Notes: generated by a model not told the origin, from the sequence alone. A stretch of DNA of 42,435 nucleotides from Armatimonadota bacterium (GCA_016193565.1 JACPRY010000002.1:1-42435), one strand, 5' to 3'. Counted from the first letter of the stretch, positions 15,209 through 24,364 are shown. A program made the numbers and translations.

Positions 15209-16996
15209 TTGACGCCGGCGGCTTACCTGACGCTTGCCGTTCTACTCGTCGCTACCGTCGCCTTCGCCAGCGGCCGGTGGCGGCCCGATGCGGTCGCCGT
15301 CCTCACCCTGCTCGCGCTGCTCCTCGGCGGGGTGATCTCCCCCGAGAAAGGATTCGCCGGCTTTGGCTCTCCGGTGCTCGTCGCCGTCGCGTGCGTCCTC
15401 GTGGTGAGTGCCGCCCTCGACCGCACCGGGATCGCAGCGACCATCGGCCGGCGCATCCTCCGTGCCGCGGGCGCGAACGAGCTGCGGCTCGTTATCACCT
15501 TCGGCACCGTGGCCGGCCTCCTGGCCGGCGTCATGAACAGCATCGGTGCGATCGCCGTGCTGCTGCCTGCCGCCATGGCCGCGGCGCGCGAAGCGCGGAT
15601 GAGCCCCTCAAAGCTGCTGCTGCCGCTTGCGCTCGGAACCCGGCTCGGCGGCAACCTGACCTTGATCTCCGGACCCAGTAACCTCATCGCCAGCGACGCG
15701 CTGGTTCACGGCGGAGGGCGCCCGTTGGGATTGTTTGAATTTCTTCCCCTCGGCCTCGCATTTCTCATCGGCGGCATGGCCTTCATCGCCTATGTTGGGC
15801 GGCGATGGTTGCCGGATGTGCCGATCCACGAGCTCCCGCGGTCAGGGCGGCTGATGGAACTCTACCGCCTCAAAGAGCGGCTGTTCGAGGTGAAGATCCC
15901 TGAGGACTCGCCGCTGGTCGGCCGGACGATCGGAGAAAGCAATCTCGGCCGCGCGCACGGGCTGACGGTGCTCCGCATCACCAGGGCCGGCCGCCAGATC
16001 CTGGCACCGACCCGCGAGGAGGTCCTGTTCGACGGAGATCTGCTTACCGTGCAGGGCTTGATGGAAGCGTTGACCAAGGACGGTGCCCTGCAGACCATCG
16101 GCCTCGGGCCGGCCACGGAAGTCACCGCGCCGTTGCTGGAATCGGCCGACGTCCGTGTCGTGGAGGTGATCCCGGCGCCGCGCTCGACATTTGCGGGAAA
16201 GACGCTGCGCGAGATTGGCTTCCGCGAAAAGTATGGCATGACCGTGCTCGCAATCTGGCGTGAGGGCCAGCCCCGGCGCACCGGTCTGGTCGATCTGCCG
16301 GTCCGGTTAGGCGATGCGCTCCTCGTGCAGGGGCACAGGGAGCGGATCAGACTGCTCAAGCGGGATCCTGAGTTCCTTGTGCTTGAGCCGGAGACCGAGG
16401 AGATCCCGCGCGCCGACCGGGCGGCGTGGGCGCTTGCGGCCGTCGTGCTCATGATCGCGGCGATCACCGCCGACGTACTCCCGGTCGCCGTCGCCACACT
16501 GCTGGCCGCGGGTATTGTCGTCGCTGGTGGATGCCTGACATTAGAGGAAGTCTACCGGTCGATCGACTGGCGGGCCCTGGTGATGATCGGCGCGATGTTG
16601 CCGGTGGGGGACGCCCTCGGCGCCACCGGGGCCGCAGGGGTGGTGGTCACCGGCACCCTCGAATTTATCGGCCGGACCCCGCTGGCGGCCATGTCCGCGC
16701 TGCTGCTTGCGGCGATCGCCATCAATCAGCTGATGCCGAGCATCGCCGCCACCGCGCTGCTGGCGCCGATTGCGCTCCAGGCCGCCCAGGCGACCGGCGG
16801 GAATCCCGTCGCCTTCGTGATGGCGGTGGTTGCCGGAACCGGTACAACCTTCACGCCGATCAGCAACCCCGTGAACCTGCTGGTGATGGGACCCGGCGGT
16901 TACAAGGTGAGCGACTACGTTCGGATCGGCCTGCCGCTGGCGCTCGTCCTCGGCGCAATCGCGGTGCTGGTGATCATCACCTTCTGGCCTCTGTGA
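15209..16996 (+). CDS. SLC13/DASS-type anion transporter with two RCK_C domains
   Basis: 595 residues. About five to six membrane helices (residues 5-200) are followed by two cytosolic TrkA-C/RCK_C regulatory domains (about 225-290 and 315-390), then a second membrane half (405-595). SNLI in TLISGPSNLIAS and the C-terminal TPISNPVNLLVMGPGGYK are the paired ion/substrate motifs of the divalent anion:Na+ symporter superfamily. Substrate may be sulfate, a dicarboxylate or another organic anion. The start is TTG directly after the thiolase TAG, with AAAGGA upstream, so translation is coupled; import of an organic acid handled by the CoA pathway is plausible inference. Confidence 0.9.
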   Translation: MTPAAYLTLAVLLVATVAFASGRWRPDAVAVLTLLALLLGGVISPEKGFAGFGSPVLVAVACVLVVSAALDRTGIAATIGRRILRAAGANELRLVITFGTVAGLLAGVMNSIGAIAVLLPAAMAAAREARMSPSKLLLPLALGTRLGGNLTLISGPSNLIASDALVHGGGRPLGLFEFLPLGLAFLIGGMAFIAYVGRRWLPDVPIHELPRSGRLMELYRLKERLFEVKIPEDSPLVGRTIGESNLGRAHGLTVLRITRAGRQILAPTREEVLFDGDLLTVQGLMEALTKDGALQTIGLGPATEVTAPLLESADVRVVEVIPAPRSTFAGKTLREIGFREKYGMTVLAIWREGQPRRTGLVDLPVRLGDALLVQGHRERIRLLKRDPEFLVLEPETEEIPRADRAAWALAAVVLMIAAITADVLPVAVATLLAAGIVVAGGCLTLEEVYRSIDWRALVMIGAMLPVGDALGATGAAGVVVTGTLEFIGRTPLAAMSALLLAAIAINQLMPSIAATALLAPIALQAAQATGGNPVAFVMAVVAGTGTTFTPISNPVNLLVMGPGGYKVSDYVRIGLPLALVLGAIAVLVIITFWPL

Positions 16997-17000
16997 AACT

Positions 17001-17080
17001 GCCGAAGGTCGTATGTCGAAGGTCGAATGTTGCCACGGAAATTGCTCTCGACTTTCGACCTACGACCTTCGACCTACGTT
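17001..17080. repeat. Inverted heptamer array GTCGWAG between convergent genes
   Basis: Left arm units GCCGAAG, GTCGTAT, GTCGAAG, GTCGAAT (17001-17028); right arm units TCTCGAC, TTTCGAC, CTACGAC, CTTCGAC and a partial CTACG (17046-17078), loop 17 nt. The TAG stop of trmI (17074-17076) lies in the outermost right unit. The transporter TGA on the other side is four bases outside the array. Confidence 0.85.
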
Positions 17081-17868
17081 GTTTTCTCTGGTTGGATCTT
17101 CCTGGCCGTGGTGATGAAGGCGGTATGCGCCACCATCCGGTGTGCCGGACGTACGCTCTGCCCCTCAATGTTCCACGGCCGGAGCAGCGTCTCGCTCGTC
17201 TCAATCATGGCAAACGTGCCCTCCCGACGGAGCGTCTCCACCATCTGCGCGGCCTGCGGGACCGTCGGCACATACGACAGCAGCACCCCACCGGGACGGA
17301 GGGCCCCCGCTGCGTGCGGAACGACCCGCCAGGGCTCGGGGACATCAAGGAGGATGCGGTCGAGCGGTTGATCGGGGATTGCCTCGTACACGTCCTGCGC
17401 CCGCAGGACGAGATGATCCACTGGACCCAGATACCACTCGATGTTCTGGACCGCCCGTCGTTGGAACTCCTCGCGGACCTCGTACGAGAACACCCGGCCG
17501 TTGGGTCCCGCTGCGCGCAGGAGCGCCATGGTCAGCGCGCCGGACCCCGTGCCGGCTTCAAGGACCGTCGCGCCTGGAAAGATGTCCGCCGCAATGAGGA
17601 TCACGCTGAGGTCCTTCGGGTAGATGATCTGCGCCCCGCGGGGCATTTCGAGTACGAACTCAGCCAGCGTGGGCCGGAGGAGCAGGAACTGCTCTCCGCG
17701 TGTGGTGGTGACGTACCGGCCTTCGGACGTGCCGAGGAGCTGGTCGTGCGGAAGTTTGCCGCCACGCAGATCAGCAGTCGCGCCGGCGCGAAGCGTGATC
17801 ATGTAGCGCCGGGATTTGCGGTCAATGAGCAGCACGGGCTCGCCTTCATGGAGCGGGCCGCTGCGCAC
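17074..17868 (-). CDS. trmI: tRNA (adenine-58-N1)-methyltransferase TrmI
   Basis: 264 residues. Methylates A58 of tRNA using SAM. A small N-terminal beta domain is followed by the Rossmann methyltransferase: VLEAGTGSGALTMALLRAAG is the SAM loop, and LLDVPEPWRVVPHAA carries the catalytic Asp motif. YPKDLSVILIAADIFPG is also typical. The GTG start shares a base with the TAG of the mutase small subunit, so a tRNA-modification gene is translationally coupled to a B12-dependent catabolic enzyme, an unexpected pairing. The TAG stop lies in a heptamer array. Confidence 0.94.
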   Translation of the reverse strand: MRSGPLHEGEPVLLIDRKSRRYMITLRAGATADLRGGKLPHDQLLGTSEGRYVTTTRGEQFLLLRPTLAEFVLEMPRGAQIIYPKDLSVILIAADIFPGATVLEAGTGSGALTMALLRAAGPNGRVFSYEVREEFQRRAVQNIEWYLGPVDHLVLRAQDVYEAIPDQPLDRILLDVPEPWRVVPHAAGALRPGGVLLSYVPTVPQAAQMVETLRREGTFAMIETSETLLRPWNIEGQSVRPAHRMVAHTAFITTARKIQPEKTT

Positions 17869-18281
17869 TACGCGTTCACGCCTCGGGGTTTCACGTGTTC
17901 CCTCACCCAGCGGACGATGTACTCCAGTGAAGCCCCGGGGGTGAAGATCTCGCTCACCCCCGCGCCCTTCAACCCTAGCACGTCGTCTTCAGGAATAATC
18001 CCCCCGCCGAAGACGACGATATCGTCTGCCCCGTTGGCCCGAAGGAGCTCCATGACACGCGGCAACAGCGTCATGTGCGCGCCGGAGAGGATCGAGAGTC
18101 CGATCGCGTCCGCGTCCTCCTGGATCGCCGCGTTCACGATCATCTCGGGGGTCTGGTGCAGCCCGGTGTAGATCACCTCGAACCCCGCGTCCCGCAGAGC
18201 GCGCGCCACGACCTTCGCCCCGCGGTCGTGGCCATCCAACCCGGGCTTGGCGACGATGATTCTGATCTTAGAGTTGGCCAT
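17868..18281 (-). CDS. icmB: B12-binding small subunit of acyl-CoA mutase (IcmB-like)
   Basis: 137 residues, the size of stand-alone IcmB. The cobalamin-binding motif is LDGHDRG (Asp16, His18, Gly21), followed by GLSILSGAH and [11 protein letters not shown], which complete the nucleotide-tail pocket. It carries adenosylcobalamin to the large subunit encoded just upstream (18342-20030). Stand-alone small subunits also occur in some methylmalonyl-CoA and hydroxyisobutyryl-CoA mutases, so the assignment rests on the large subunit. A one-armed octamer array separates the two genes. Confidence 0.9.
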   Translation of the reverse strand: MANSKIRIIVAKPGLDGHDRGAKVVARALRDAGFEVIYTGLHQTPEMIVNAAIQEDADAIGLSILSGAHMTLLPRVMELLRANGADDIVVFGGGIIPEDDVLGLKGAGVSEIFTPGASLEYIVRWVREHVKPRGVNA

Positions 18282-18298
18282 CGGAATGATCTTACTAC

Positions 18299-18338
18299 CG
18301 TTTTCTCGTTTCCTCGATTCCTCGTTTCCTCGATTCCG
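18299..18338 (-). repeat. One-armed octamer array between mutase subunits
   Basis: On the minus strand the units GGAATCGA and GGAAACGA alternate, about five copies. It begins three bases after the TAG of the large subunit. The unit is that of the array at 11845-11942, but there is no complementary arm. Confidence 0.8.
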
Positions 18339-18341
18339 CCT

Positions 18342-20030
18342 CTAGATTATCGCGGGTTCCCGATACTCCCCGTAGACCGCCCTGAACACATCGCAGATTT
18401 CGCCCAACGTGCACCCGGCCTTCACGCATTCGAGGACGTGATACATGGTGTTGCCGCCGCCGTCGGCCGCCGATTTCAAACCGCCCAGGGCTCGCCCTGC
18501 GCGGACGCTCTCCCGCTGCGCGCGCACCCGGCTCACCCGCTCGATCTGGCGGCGCTCCACCTCAGGATCGACGCGGAGAAGGGGAATCCGCCGTTCCTCG
18601 GGCACGAGGAACTCATTGACCCCGACAATGATCTGCTCTTTTCGCTCCAGTTGCTGCTGGTAGTGATAGCTGGCTTCGGCGATCTCCCGCTGCGGGTAGC
18701 CGAGCTCGACCGCCCGCACCATCCCGCCGAGATCGTCGATCTTCTGGATATACGCCTCGGCGCGCTCCTCCATAGTGTTGGTCAGCGACTCCACGAAGTA
18801 CGCGCCGCCCAGCGGGTCCGCGGTGTTCGTCAACCCGCTCTCATGGGCGATAATCTGCTGGGTACGGAGCGCCACCATGACGGCTTGCTCCGTCGGGAGG
18901 GCATACGTCTCGTCCATGGAGTTGGTATGCAGCGACTGGGTGCCACCGAGCACCGCCGCGAGTGCCTGGACTGCCACACGGACGATATTGTTGAGCGGCT
19001 GCTGTGCCGTGAGCGACACGCCGGCAGTCTGGGTGTGGAAGCGCAGCCACCACGAGCGCGGGTTCTGAGCCGCAAAGCGCTCTCGCATGATCCGGGCCCA
19101 CAGGCGGCGGGCGGCGCGGAACTTGGCGATCTCCTCGAAGAAGTCGTTGTGGCAATCGAAGAAAAATGACAGGCGCGGCGCGAACTCGTCGACATCGAGT
19201 CCCGCCTCCGTTCCGGCCTGGACGTATGCGATCCCGTCAGCGAGTGTGAACGCGAGCTCCTGGACCGCCGTCGCCCCGGCCTCGCGGATGTGGTATCCGC
19301 TGATGCTGATGACGTTCCACTTGGGCAGCTCGCGCGTGCCGAAGACCAGCATGTCCTGGATCAGCTTCATGCTCGGCCGCGGCGGCACGATCCATTCCTT
19401 CTGGGCAATGAACTCCTTGAGCATATCCGTCTGGGTCGTGCCGCCGATCTGCGTCCGGGCGAAGCCCATCGACTCGGCCGCCGCGACATACATCGCCAGG
19501 AGCACGTTCGCCGGCGCATTGATCGTCATCGAGGTCGTGATACGGTCCAGCGGCAGGCCGCGAAGGAGGATGGCCATGTCCTCGGCTGTGTCGATCGCGA
19601 CGCCCTCGCGGCCGACCTCGCCGAGCGCGCGCGGGTGGTCGGAATCGTAGCCCATCAGCGTGGGCATGTCGAACGCGACCGACAGTCCCGTTTGCCCATG
19701 CTCCAGGAGGTAGTGAAAGCGGCGGTTGGTGTCCTCGGCGGACCCGAACCCGGCGAACTGGCGCATCGTCCACAAGCGGCCGCGATACATCGTCGGATGG
19801 ACCCCGCGGGTATATGGGTACTCTCCCGGGACGCCAAGCTCACGCTGGGGATCGAAATCCTTCAGGTCCTCTGGACCATAAACCCGATCGATCGGCAGAT
19901 CTGAGAGTGAGGAGAATCGCTCCACGCGCTCGGGCTGGCTCTTCAAGGATTGCTTGAGCGTCGTGGCCTCCCAGCGCTGCCTTTCGCGGCGGAGGTGCTC
20001 GAGTTTCTTGGGGTCGATCAAATTCATCAA
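18342..20030 (-). CDS. icmA: Adenosylcobalamin-dependent acyl-CoA mutase large subunit, isobutyryl-CoA mutase-like
   Basis: 562 residues of the methylmalonyl-CoA mutase large-chain family: [47 protein letters not shown] and LHTNSMDE. Numbering from the TTG at 20030, the positions equivalent to Tyr89 and Arg207 of P. shermanii methylmalonyl-CoA mutase are Phe92 (RQFAGFG) and Gln210 (KEFIAQKEW). Tyr246 and His247 are conserved, and the offset is constant. Phe/Gln is the known isobutyryl-CoA mutase pair (Phe80/Gln198); hydroxyisobutyryl-CoA mutase has Ile/Gln. Length matches IcmA (about 566). It probably interconverts isobutyryl-CoA and butyryl-CoA. TTG or ATG 20027 may start it; GAGGAG is adjacent. 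No MeaB-type chaperone is visible. Confidence 0.88.
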   Translation of the reverse strand: MMNLIDPKKLEHLRRERQRWEATTLKQSLKSQPERVERFSSLSDLPIDRVYGPEDLKDFDPQRELGVPGEYPYTRGVHPTMYRGRLWTMRQFAGFGSAEDTNRRFHYLLEHGQTGLSVAFDMPTLMGYDSDHPRALGEVGREGVAIDTAEDMAILLRGLPLDRITTSMTINAPANVLLAMYVAAAESMGFARTQIGGTTQTDMLKEFIAQKEWIVPPRPSMKLIQDMLVFGTRELPKWNVISISGYHIREAGATAVQELAFTLADGIAYVQAGTEAGLDVDEFAPRLSFFFDCHNDFFEEIAKFRAARRLWARIMRERFAAQNPRSWWLRFHTQTAGVSLTAQQPLNNIVRVAVQALAAVLGGTQSLHTNSMDETYALPTEQAVMVALRTQQIIAHESGLTNTADPLGGAYFVESLTNTMEERAEAYIQKIDDLGGMVRAVELGYPQREIAEASYHYQQQLERKEQIIVGVNEFLVPEERRIPLLRVDPEVERRQIERVSRVRAQRESVRAGRALGGLKSAADGGGNTMYHVLECVKAGCTLGEICDVFRAVYGEYREPAII

Positions 20031-20037
20031 CTCCTCA

Positions 20038-20113
20038 GGGCTTGGGGCTTAGGGCTTTGGGCTTAGAATTCCTCATCCTCATTATTAAGCCCTAAGCCCG
20101 ATGCCCTAAGCCC
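20038..20113. repeat. Inverted 4+4 heptamer array GGGCTTA
   Basis: GGGCTTG, GGGCTTA, GGGCTTT, GGGCTTA (20038-20065), a 20-nt loop, then TAAGCCC, TAAGCCC, GATGCCC, TAAGCCC (20086-20113). The TAG stop of etfA (20106-20108) spans the last two units. Same unit as the array at 24370-24443. Confidence 0.9.
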
Positions 20114-21098
20114 TTCCTTTCGCCTGGCGTATCGCTTCCGTCAGTTTGGGCACGATCTCGAACAGGTCGCCGACGATGCCGAGGTCGGCGAGTTGAAAGA
20201 TCGGTGCGTTGGAGTCCTTATTGATAGCCACAATGTATTTCGCGCCCGACATCCCGGCGAGGTGCTGCGGTGCGCCGGAGATGCCGCATGCGAGGTAGAC
20301 CTGCGGGCTCACGGTCTTTCCGGTCTGCCCGATCTCATAGTCGTGGCTCACCCAGCCTGAGTCCACCGGCGGTCGCGATGATCCGACCGCCGCCCCCAGC
20401 GCCTTCGCCAGCGCGTCAAGGAGAGCGAAGTTCTCAGGTCCCTTCAGGCCCCGACCACCGGAGACGATCACGTCGGCTTCGGTCAGCGGCACCGTCTCGC
20501 GCTGGATGGCACGCACCTCGCGGACCTGTGTCCGTACCCCCTTGCTGTCGAGCGCGACCTGGAACGCTCTGATCTCTGCGCGGCGCCCGGCCTCAGCCGG
20601 TGGCACGGAATACACGGCCGGGAGCACCACGGCAATCCGGATCCCCCCGCTCGAAAACACCACCGTGCCGATCGTCTTTCGCGTGTACATCGGCCGAGTC
20701 GCCACCAGATGACCGTCCGCGACCTCCAGGCTCGCGCAGTCGGTCACGATCCCAGCGCCGAGCCTGGCCGCGACCCGGGGCGCGTAATCCCGGCCCTGTG
20801 CTGTGGACCCGACGAGCACGAGGGTGGGCTGCTCTGCTTGGAGCGCCTGACTGACAGCCTGCGCGTACGCATCTGCGGTGTACGGCTGCAGGAGCGCATG
20901 ATCCGCCGCATAGACAATGTCCGCTCCCCGGGAACCAAGTGACTCAGCGACGTTCGACACACCGGCGCCTGGCACGAACGCCACGACCGTTCCGCCAAGT
21001 GTCTCGGCCAGTTCCCGGGCGCGGCCAAGCAGCTCAAGGCTGATTTTTTTTGGCGCGCCGTCCTGATGCTCGATGATGACCCACACGTCCTTCGACAT
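20106..21098 (-). CDS. etfA: Electron transfer flavoprotein alpha subunit
   Basis: 330 residues. EtfA holds the FAD that takes electrons from acyl-CoA dehydrogenase to the quinone pool. The C-terminal FAD domain is clear: [36 protein letters not shown] and [19 protein letters not shown]. The N-terminal half is the variable Rossmann-like part. ATG 21098 starts two bases after the etfB stop, so the pair is co-translated. The acyl-CoA dehydrogenase is two genes upstream, which names its electron donor. The TAG stop is part of the heptamer array. Confidence 0.97.
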   Translation of the reverse strand: MSKDVWVIIEHQDGAPKKISLELLGRARELAETLGGTVVAFVPGAGVSNVAESLGSRGADIVYAADHALLQPYTADAYAQAVSQALQAEQPTLVLVGSTAQGRDYAPRVAARLGAGIVTDCASLEVADGHLVATRPMYTRKTIGTVVFSSGGIRIAVVLPAVYSVPPAEAGRRAEIRAFQVALDSKGVRTQVREVRAIQRETVPLTEADVIVSGGRGLKGPENFALLDALAKALGAAVGSSRPPVDSGWVSHDYEIGQTGKTVSPQVYLACGISGAPQHLAGMSGAKYIVAINKDSNAPIFQLADLGIVGDLFEIVPKLTEAIRQAKGRA

Positions 21099-21100
21099 CG

Positions 21101-21892
21101 CTACAGAACTTTCGCTTCGTTCTTGAGGAACGCGACAATCTCGGCCACGGCTTTCTCGGCATCCTCTTCAATCATCCGGCCGGCCTGGCGCTTGGGCGGG
21201 GGCACGAGCCGCGTCAAGGCGCTCTTCGCCGCAGTTGCACCGACGGAGGGGACCTCGACGCCGAGATCGGCGAGGCTCATCGTCTTGATCTCCTTGCGCT
21301 TGGCCTTCATGATGCCCGGGAGCGACGGGTAGCGCGGCTCATTGAGGCTGCGCTCAACCGTCAGGAGCGCCGGCAGCGGGACCTCCAGCACTTCCACCCC
21401 ACCCTCGACCTCACGATGAACAACCACGGTCCCCCCCGACGTGTCAACCTCCAGCTGGGCAATCGCCGTCGCCTGCGGCAGGCCGAGCAGTTCGGCCAGC
21501 GCCGGTCCCACGATCGCGGCGTTGTCGTCCGTGCTGAGTTTCCCGCAGATGATAAGGTCGTGCGGCAAGGTCTTGATCGCCGCCGCCAGCACACGCGCCG
21601 TCCCGAGATGATCGCTACCCAGGAGCGCCACGTCGCTGACGAGGATCGCCTCGTCCGCCCCCATCGCCAGTCCGGTGCGTAATGCCTCCTTGGTGCGCTC
21701 GGGGCCGACGCCGATCAAGGTGACCGAACCGCCGAACTGCTCCTTAAGGCGCAGTCCGGCCTCAGTCGCATGCTCGTCATAGTAGTTCATGACGAGGTTG
21801 AGGCCCGATTCATCAATACCGCTCCCGTCAGGCCGAATGCGAATCGGGGCCTCCGTGTCGGGAACCTGTTTGACACAGACGACGATGTTCAC
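21101..21892 (-). CDS. etfB: Electron transfer flavoprotein beta subunit
   Basis: 263 residues with the ETF-beta signature: MNIVVCVKQVPDT at the N-terminus, MNYYDEHATEAGLRLKEQ, the AMP-binding GADEAILVSD and ICGKLSTDDNAAIVGPALAE, and the C-terminal VPSVGATAAKSALTRLVPP. It pairs with EtfA. Start is GTG 21892. A two-armed heptamer array lies between it and the upstream acyl-CoA dehydrogenase on the same strand. Confidence 0.97.
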   Translation of the reverse strand: MNIVVCVKQVPDTEAPIRIRPDGSGIDESGLNLVMNYYDEHATEAGLRLKEQFGGSVTLIGVGPERTKEALRTGLAMGADEAILVSDVALLGSDHLGTARVLAAAIKTLPHDLIICGKLSTDDNAAIVGPALAELLGLPQATAIAQLEVDTSGGTVVVHREVEGGVEVLEVPLPALLTVERSLNEPRYPSLPGIMKAKRKEIKTMSLADLGVEVPSVGATAAKSALTRLVPPPKRQAGRMIEEDAEKAVAEIVAFLKNEAKVL

Positions 21893-21905
21893 CCTACAAC
21901 ACCTC

Positions 21906-21979
21906 GTGAATAGTGAATGGTGAATGGTGAATCACTACATCCGGTTCTTGCCATTCACCATTCACAATTCACCATTCAC
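21906..21979. repeat. Inverted 4+4 heptamer array GTGAATS
   Basis: GTGAATA, GTGAATG, GTGAATG, GTGAATC (21906-21933), an 18-nt loop, then CATTCAC, CATTCAC, AATTCAC, CATTCAC (21952-21979). The TGA stop of the acyl-CoA dehydrogenase (21976-21978) lies in the outermost right unit. Same unit as at 5603-5681. Confidence 0.9.
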
Positions 21980-23124
21980 TGCCTTGTTTTCAAAATGTTC
22001 CTCGCGATTACGAGTCGCTGTATCTCCGATGTCCCCTCATAGATCTCGGTGATCTTTGCATCGCGGAAATAGCGTTCCACAGCGTAGTCCTGGAGGTATC
22101 CGTACCCGCCGTGGATCTGCACCGCTTTGTGCGTCGTCCACATCGCGGTCTCAGAGGCGAACAGCTTCGCCATCGATGCTTCCTTTGTAAAGCGTTGTCC
22201 CTGCTGCCGGACGTAGGCGGCCCGGTACATGAGCAGCCGGGCGGCCTCGATCCGGGTCGCCATATCGGCTAGCATCCACTGAATCGCTTGAAACTCCCCG
22301 ATCGGCCGGCCGAACTGGAGGCGCTCGGTGGCGTAGGCGACTGAATCCTCCAGGGCCGCCCGGGCGATGCCGATGGCCTGTCCAGCGATGCCAAGGCGCC
22401 CGCCGTCGAGCGTGGACAGCGCGATCTTGCCGCCGATCCCTGGTTCCCCAAGCAGGTTGTCTTCCGGGACACGGCAGTCGTCGAGGAGAATCTCGGACGT
22501 CGACGAACACTTGATCCCGAGTTTCTTCTCCACCTTTCCAACGGCAATACCCGGAAACGATTTCTCAACGATGAACGCGGAGATCCCCCTCGCACCGGCG
22601 TCGGGTCCGGTGCGAGCGTACACGATGCAGACGTCGGCCTCGACGCCGTTCGTGACGAAGACCTTGGTCCCCCTCAACACCCACTCGTCCCCCGAGCGCC
22701 TGGCAGACGTGGACAGCGACATCGCATCGGAGCCCGAGGAGGGCTCGGTCAGACAGTAGCACCCCAGACGTATTCCGTTGCATAAGCCGGGAAGATAGTT
22801 CCGCTTCTGTGCCTCAGTGCCGTAGCGGGCGATCGGGTCAGCAACCAACGAGTTGTTGACGGTGATGATCGTCTGCACGCCGGCCGAGGCGCGCGCCAGT
22901 TCTTCCTGAGCCACGACATAGGAGATGGCGTCCATTCCGGTCCCGCCGTATGACTCGGGAACCAGCATGCCCATGAGGCCGAGGCCGGCCGCTTTCTTGA
23001 GAATCTCCTGGGGGAATGTACCGGAATGGTCCAGCTGCGCGGCGGCCGGCAAGATCTCCCGGGACGCGAACTCCCGCACCATCGATTGGACCATGCGGTG
23101 TTCTTCTGTCAGTCGAAAATCCAT
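21976..23124 (-). CDS. Acyl-CoA dehydrogenase
   Basis: 382 residues of the acyl-CoA dehydrogenase family (FAD-dependent alpha,beta-oxidation). The FAD/substrate motif is CYCLTEPSSGSDAMS. The C-terminal block has QIHGGYGYLQDYAVERYFRD and ITEIYEGTSEIQRL, whose Glu is the catalytic base of short-chain enzymes. A butyryl-/short-chain substrate is most likely from motif type and from EtfBA and the isobutyryl-CoA-type mutase downstream (inference). ATG 23124 lies 91 bases from the divergent thiolase-like gene; that gap contains the perfect palindrome GACCGGTC, a possible operator. Confidence 0.95.
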   Translation of the reverse strand: MDFRLTEEHRMVQSMVREFASREILPAAAQLDHSGTFPQEILKKAAGLGLMGMLVPESYGGTGMDAISYVVAQEELARASAGVQTIITVNNSLVADPIARYGTEAQKRNYLPGLCNGIRLGCYCLTEPSSGSDAMSLSTSARRSGDEWVLRGTKVFVTNGVEADVCIVYARTGPDAGARGISAFIVEKSFPGIAVGKVEKKLGIKCSSTSEILLDDCRVPEDNLLGEPGIGGKIALSTLDGGRLGIAGQAIGIARAALEDSVAYATERLQFGRPIGEFQAIQWMLADMATRIEAARLLMYRAAYVRQQGQRFTKEASMAKLFASETAMWTTHKAVQIHGGYGYLQDYAVERYFRDAKITEIYEGTSEIQRLVIARNILKTRQ

Positions 23125-23215
23125 CCGCCATGCGAAAATTCTGCACTCGGGAAGGAGTCACCTCTGGACCGGTCAAATCACCACACGCCACGCCTTTTCT
23201 TCCGGGAGTTTACTC

Positions 23216-24364
23216 ATGAGCGAGGGTGTCGCCATCGTGGGCGTCGGCGCTGCTGTCCCACGCCCGCTGTCGCGTGATGTGTCGTACCGGGAGATGATCT
23301 TCGACGCCGCGACGCGGGCCCACACGGACGCGGGCGTCACGCACCACGAGATCGACAGCGTTGTCAGTGTCTGTGAGGACCTCCACGAAGGCACCAGCAT
23401 TACCGACGAGTACGTCCCCGACCAGCTCGGCGCAGTCCTGAAGCCGGTCCAGACGATCGCCGGTGATGGCGTGCAGGGCGTGGCCACGGGGTTCATGCTG
23501 ATCCGCACCGGCATCGCGGACCTGGTGGTGATCGAATCGCACTGCAAGTCATCGAACATCCTTCGCCACGGCGACGTGCTGGAGATGGCATTGGACCCGG
23601 TCTACGACCGGCCGCTGCGGGCGAACCCGCACTACATCGCGGGGATGGAGATGCGCCGCTACCTTCACGAGAGCGGCACCACGGAGGAAGCCGTCGCCGC
23701 CGTCGTCAGCAAGAACCGAGCTCACGCCCTGGACAACCCCGTGGCCCCGTTCGGTGCACGCATCCACACCGATGACGTGCTGGCCTCGTCTCCGCTGTGC
23801 GAACCGCTGCGTGTCCTGGAGATGAGCCCGTACGCCGATGGTGCGGTGGTGTTCGTACTGGCCTCGGAAGAGCGGGCACGGCGCTGTCCAAGGCCCGTCT
23901 GGATCCGCGGCATCGGCTGGATCTCCGACAGCCCGTGGCTTGCGATGCGCGAGTGGGCGGACGCCGTGTACGCATCGCTTTCGGCTCAGATGGCATATCA
24001 GATGGCAGGGATCGCCTCGCCCGCCGAGGAGATCGGGTTCGCCGAGGTCGACGATACGTATGCGTACAAGGAACTGCAACACCTGGAGGCCGCGCAGCTC
24101 GCACCGCGGGGTCGCGCGGGCGTGATGACGTTGGCGGGAGAAACCCGGCGCGATGGCCGCCTTCCCGTGAACTGCTCGGGCGGCAGCCTGGGGATGGGCT
24201 ACTGCTTTGACGCTTCCGCGCTGTACAGGATCGCTGAGGCTGCACGCCAGATTCGGGGCGAGTCTGGCCGCGCGCAGGTCGCGCACGCCACGACGGGGCT
24301 CGTGATCTCCTGGCGAGGCGTTCCGACGCAGAGCGGCGGCGCGGTTGTGCTCAATGCAGACTAA
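23216..24364 (+). CDS. Thiolase-like protein 1 lacking the catalytic Cys
   Basis: 382 residues, thiolase superfamily of the SCP-x/Ltp type that pairs with DUF35 proteins. The nucleophile loop reads IAGDGVQGVATGF, with Gln87 where Ltp-type proteins have Cys. The usual GHP motif is GYCFDAS (Tyr329-Cys330). The C-terminal Cys/His motif is also absent (VISWRGVPTQSGGA). DDTYAYKELQHLE (279-291) is well kept and resembles the Tyr-bearing loop of Ltp2-type retro-aldolases. It cannot act as a classical thiolase; an aldolase or a structural partner for protein 2 is possible. ATG 23216 has GGGAG eight bases upstream. Confidence 0.82.
   Translation: MSEGVAIVGVGAAVPRPLSRDVSYREMIFDAATRAHTDAGVTHHEIDSVVSVCEDLHEGTSITDEYVPDQLGAVLKPVQTIAGDGVQGVATGFMLIRTGIADLVVIESHCKSSNILRHGDVLEMALDPVYDRPLRANPHYIAGMEMRRYLHESGTTEEAVAAVVSKNRAHALDNPVAPFGARIHTDDVLASSPLCEPLRVLEMSPYADGAVVFVLASEERARRCPRPVWIRGIGWISDSPWLAMREWADAVYASLSAQMAYQMAGIASPAEEIGFAEVDDTYAYKELQHLEAAQLAPRGRAGVMTLAGETRRDGRLPVNCSGGSLGMGYCFDASALYRIAEAARQIRGESGRAQVAHATTGLVISWRGVPTQSGGAVVLNAD

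Noticed and set aside
16426-18171. 581-codon plus-strand frame
   Set aside because: It overlaps the end of the transporter and runs antisense to trmI and the mutase small subunit.
18342-20030. Methylmalonyl-CoA mutase annotation
   Set aside because: The two substrate-determining residues are Phe and Gln, not Tyr and Arg, so isobutyryl-CoA mutase is the better call.
23125-23215. Promoter pair between the acyl-CoA dehydrogenase and thiolase-like 1
   Set aside because: A TTGACC word is present but no -10 box lies at a usable distance; only the GACCGGTC palindrome is worth noting.
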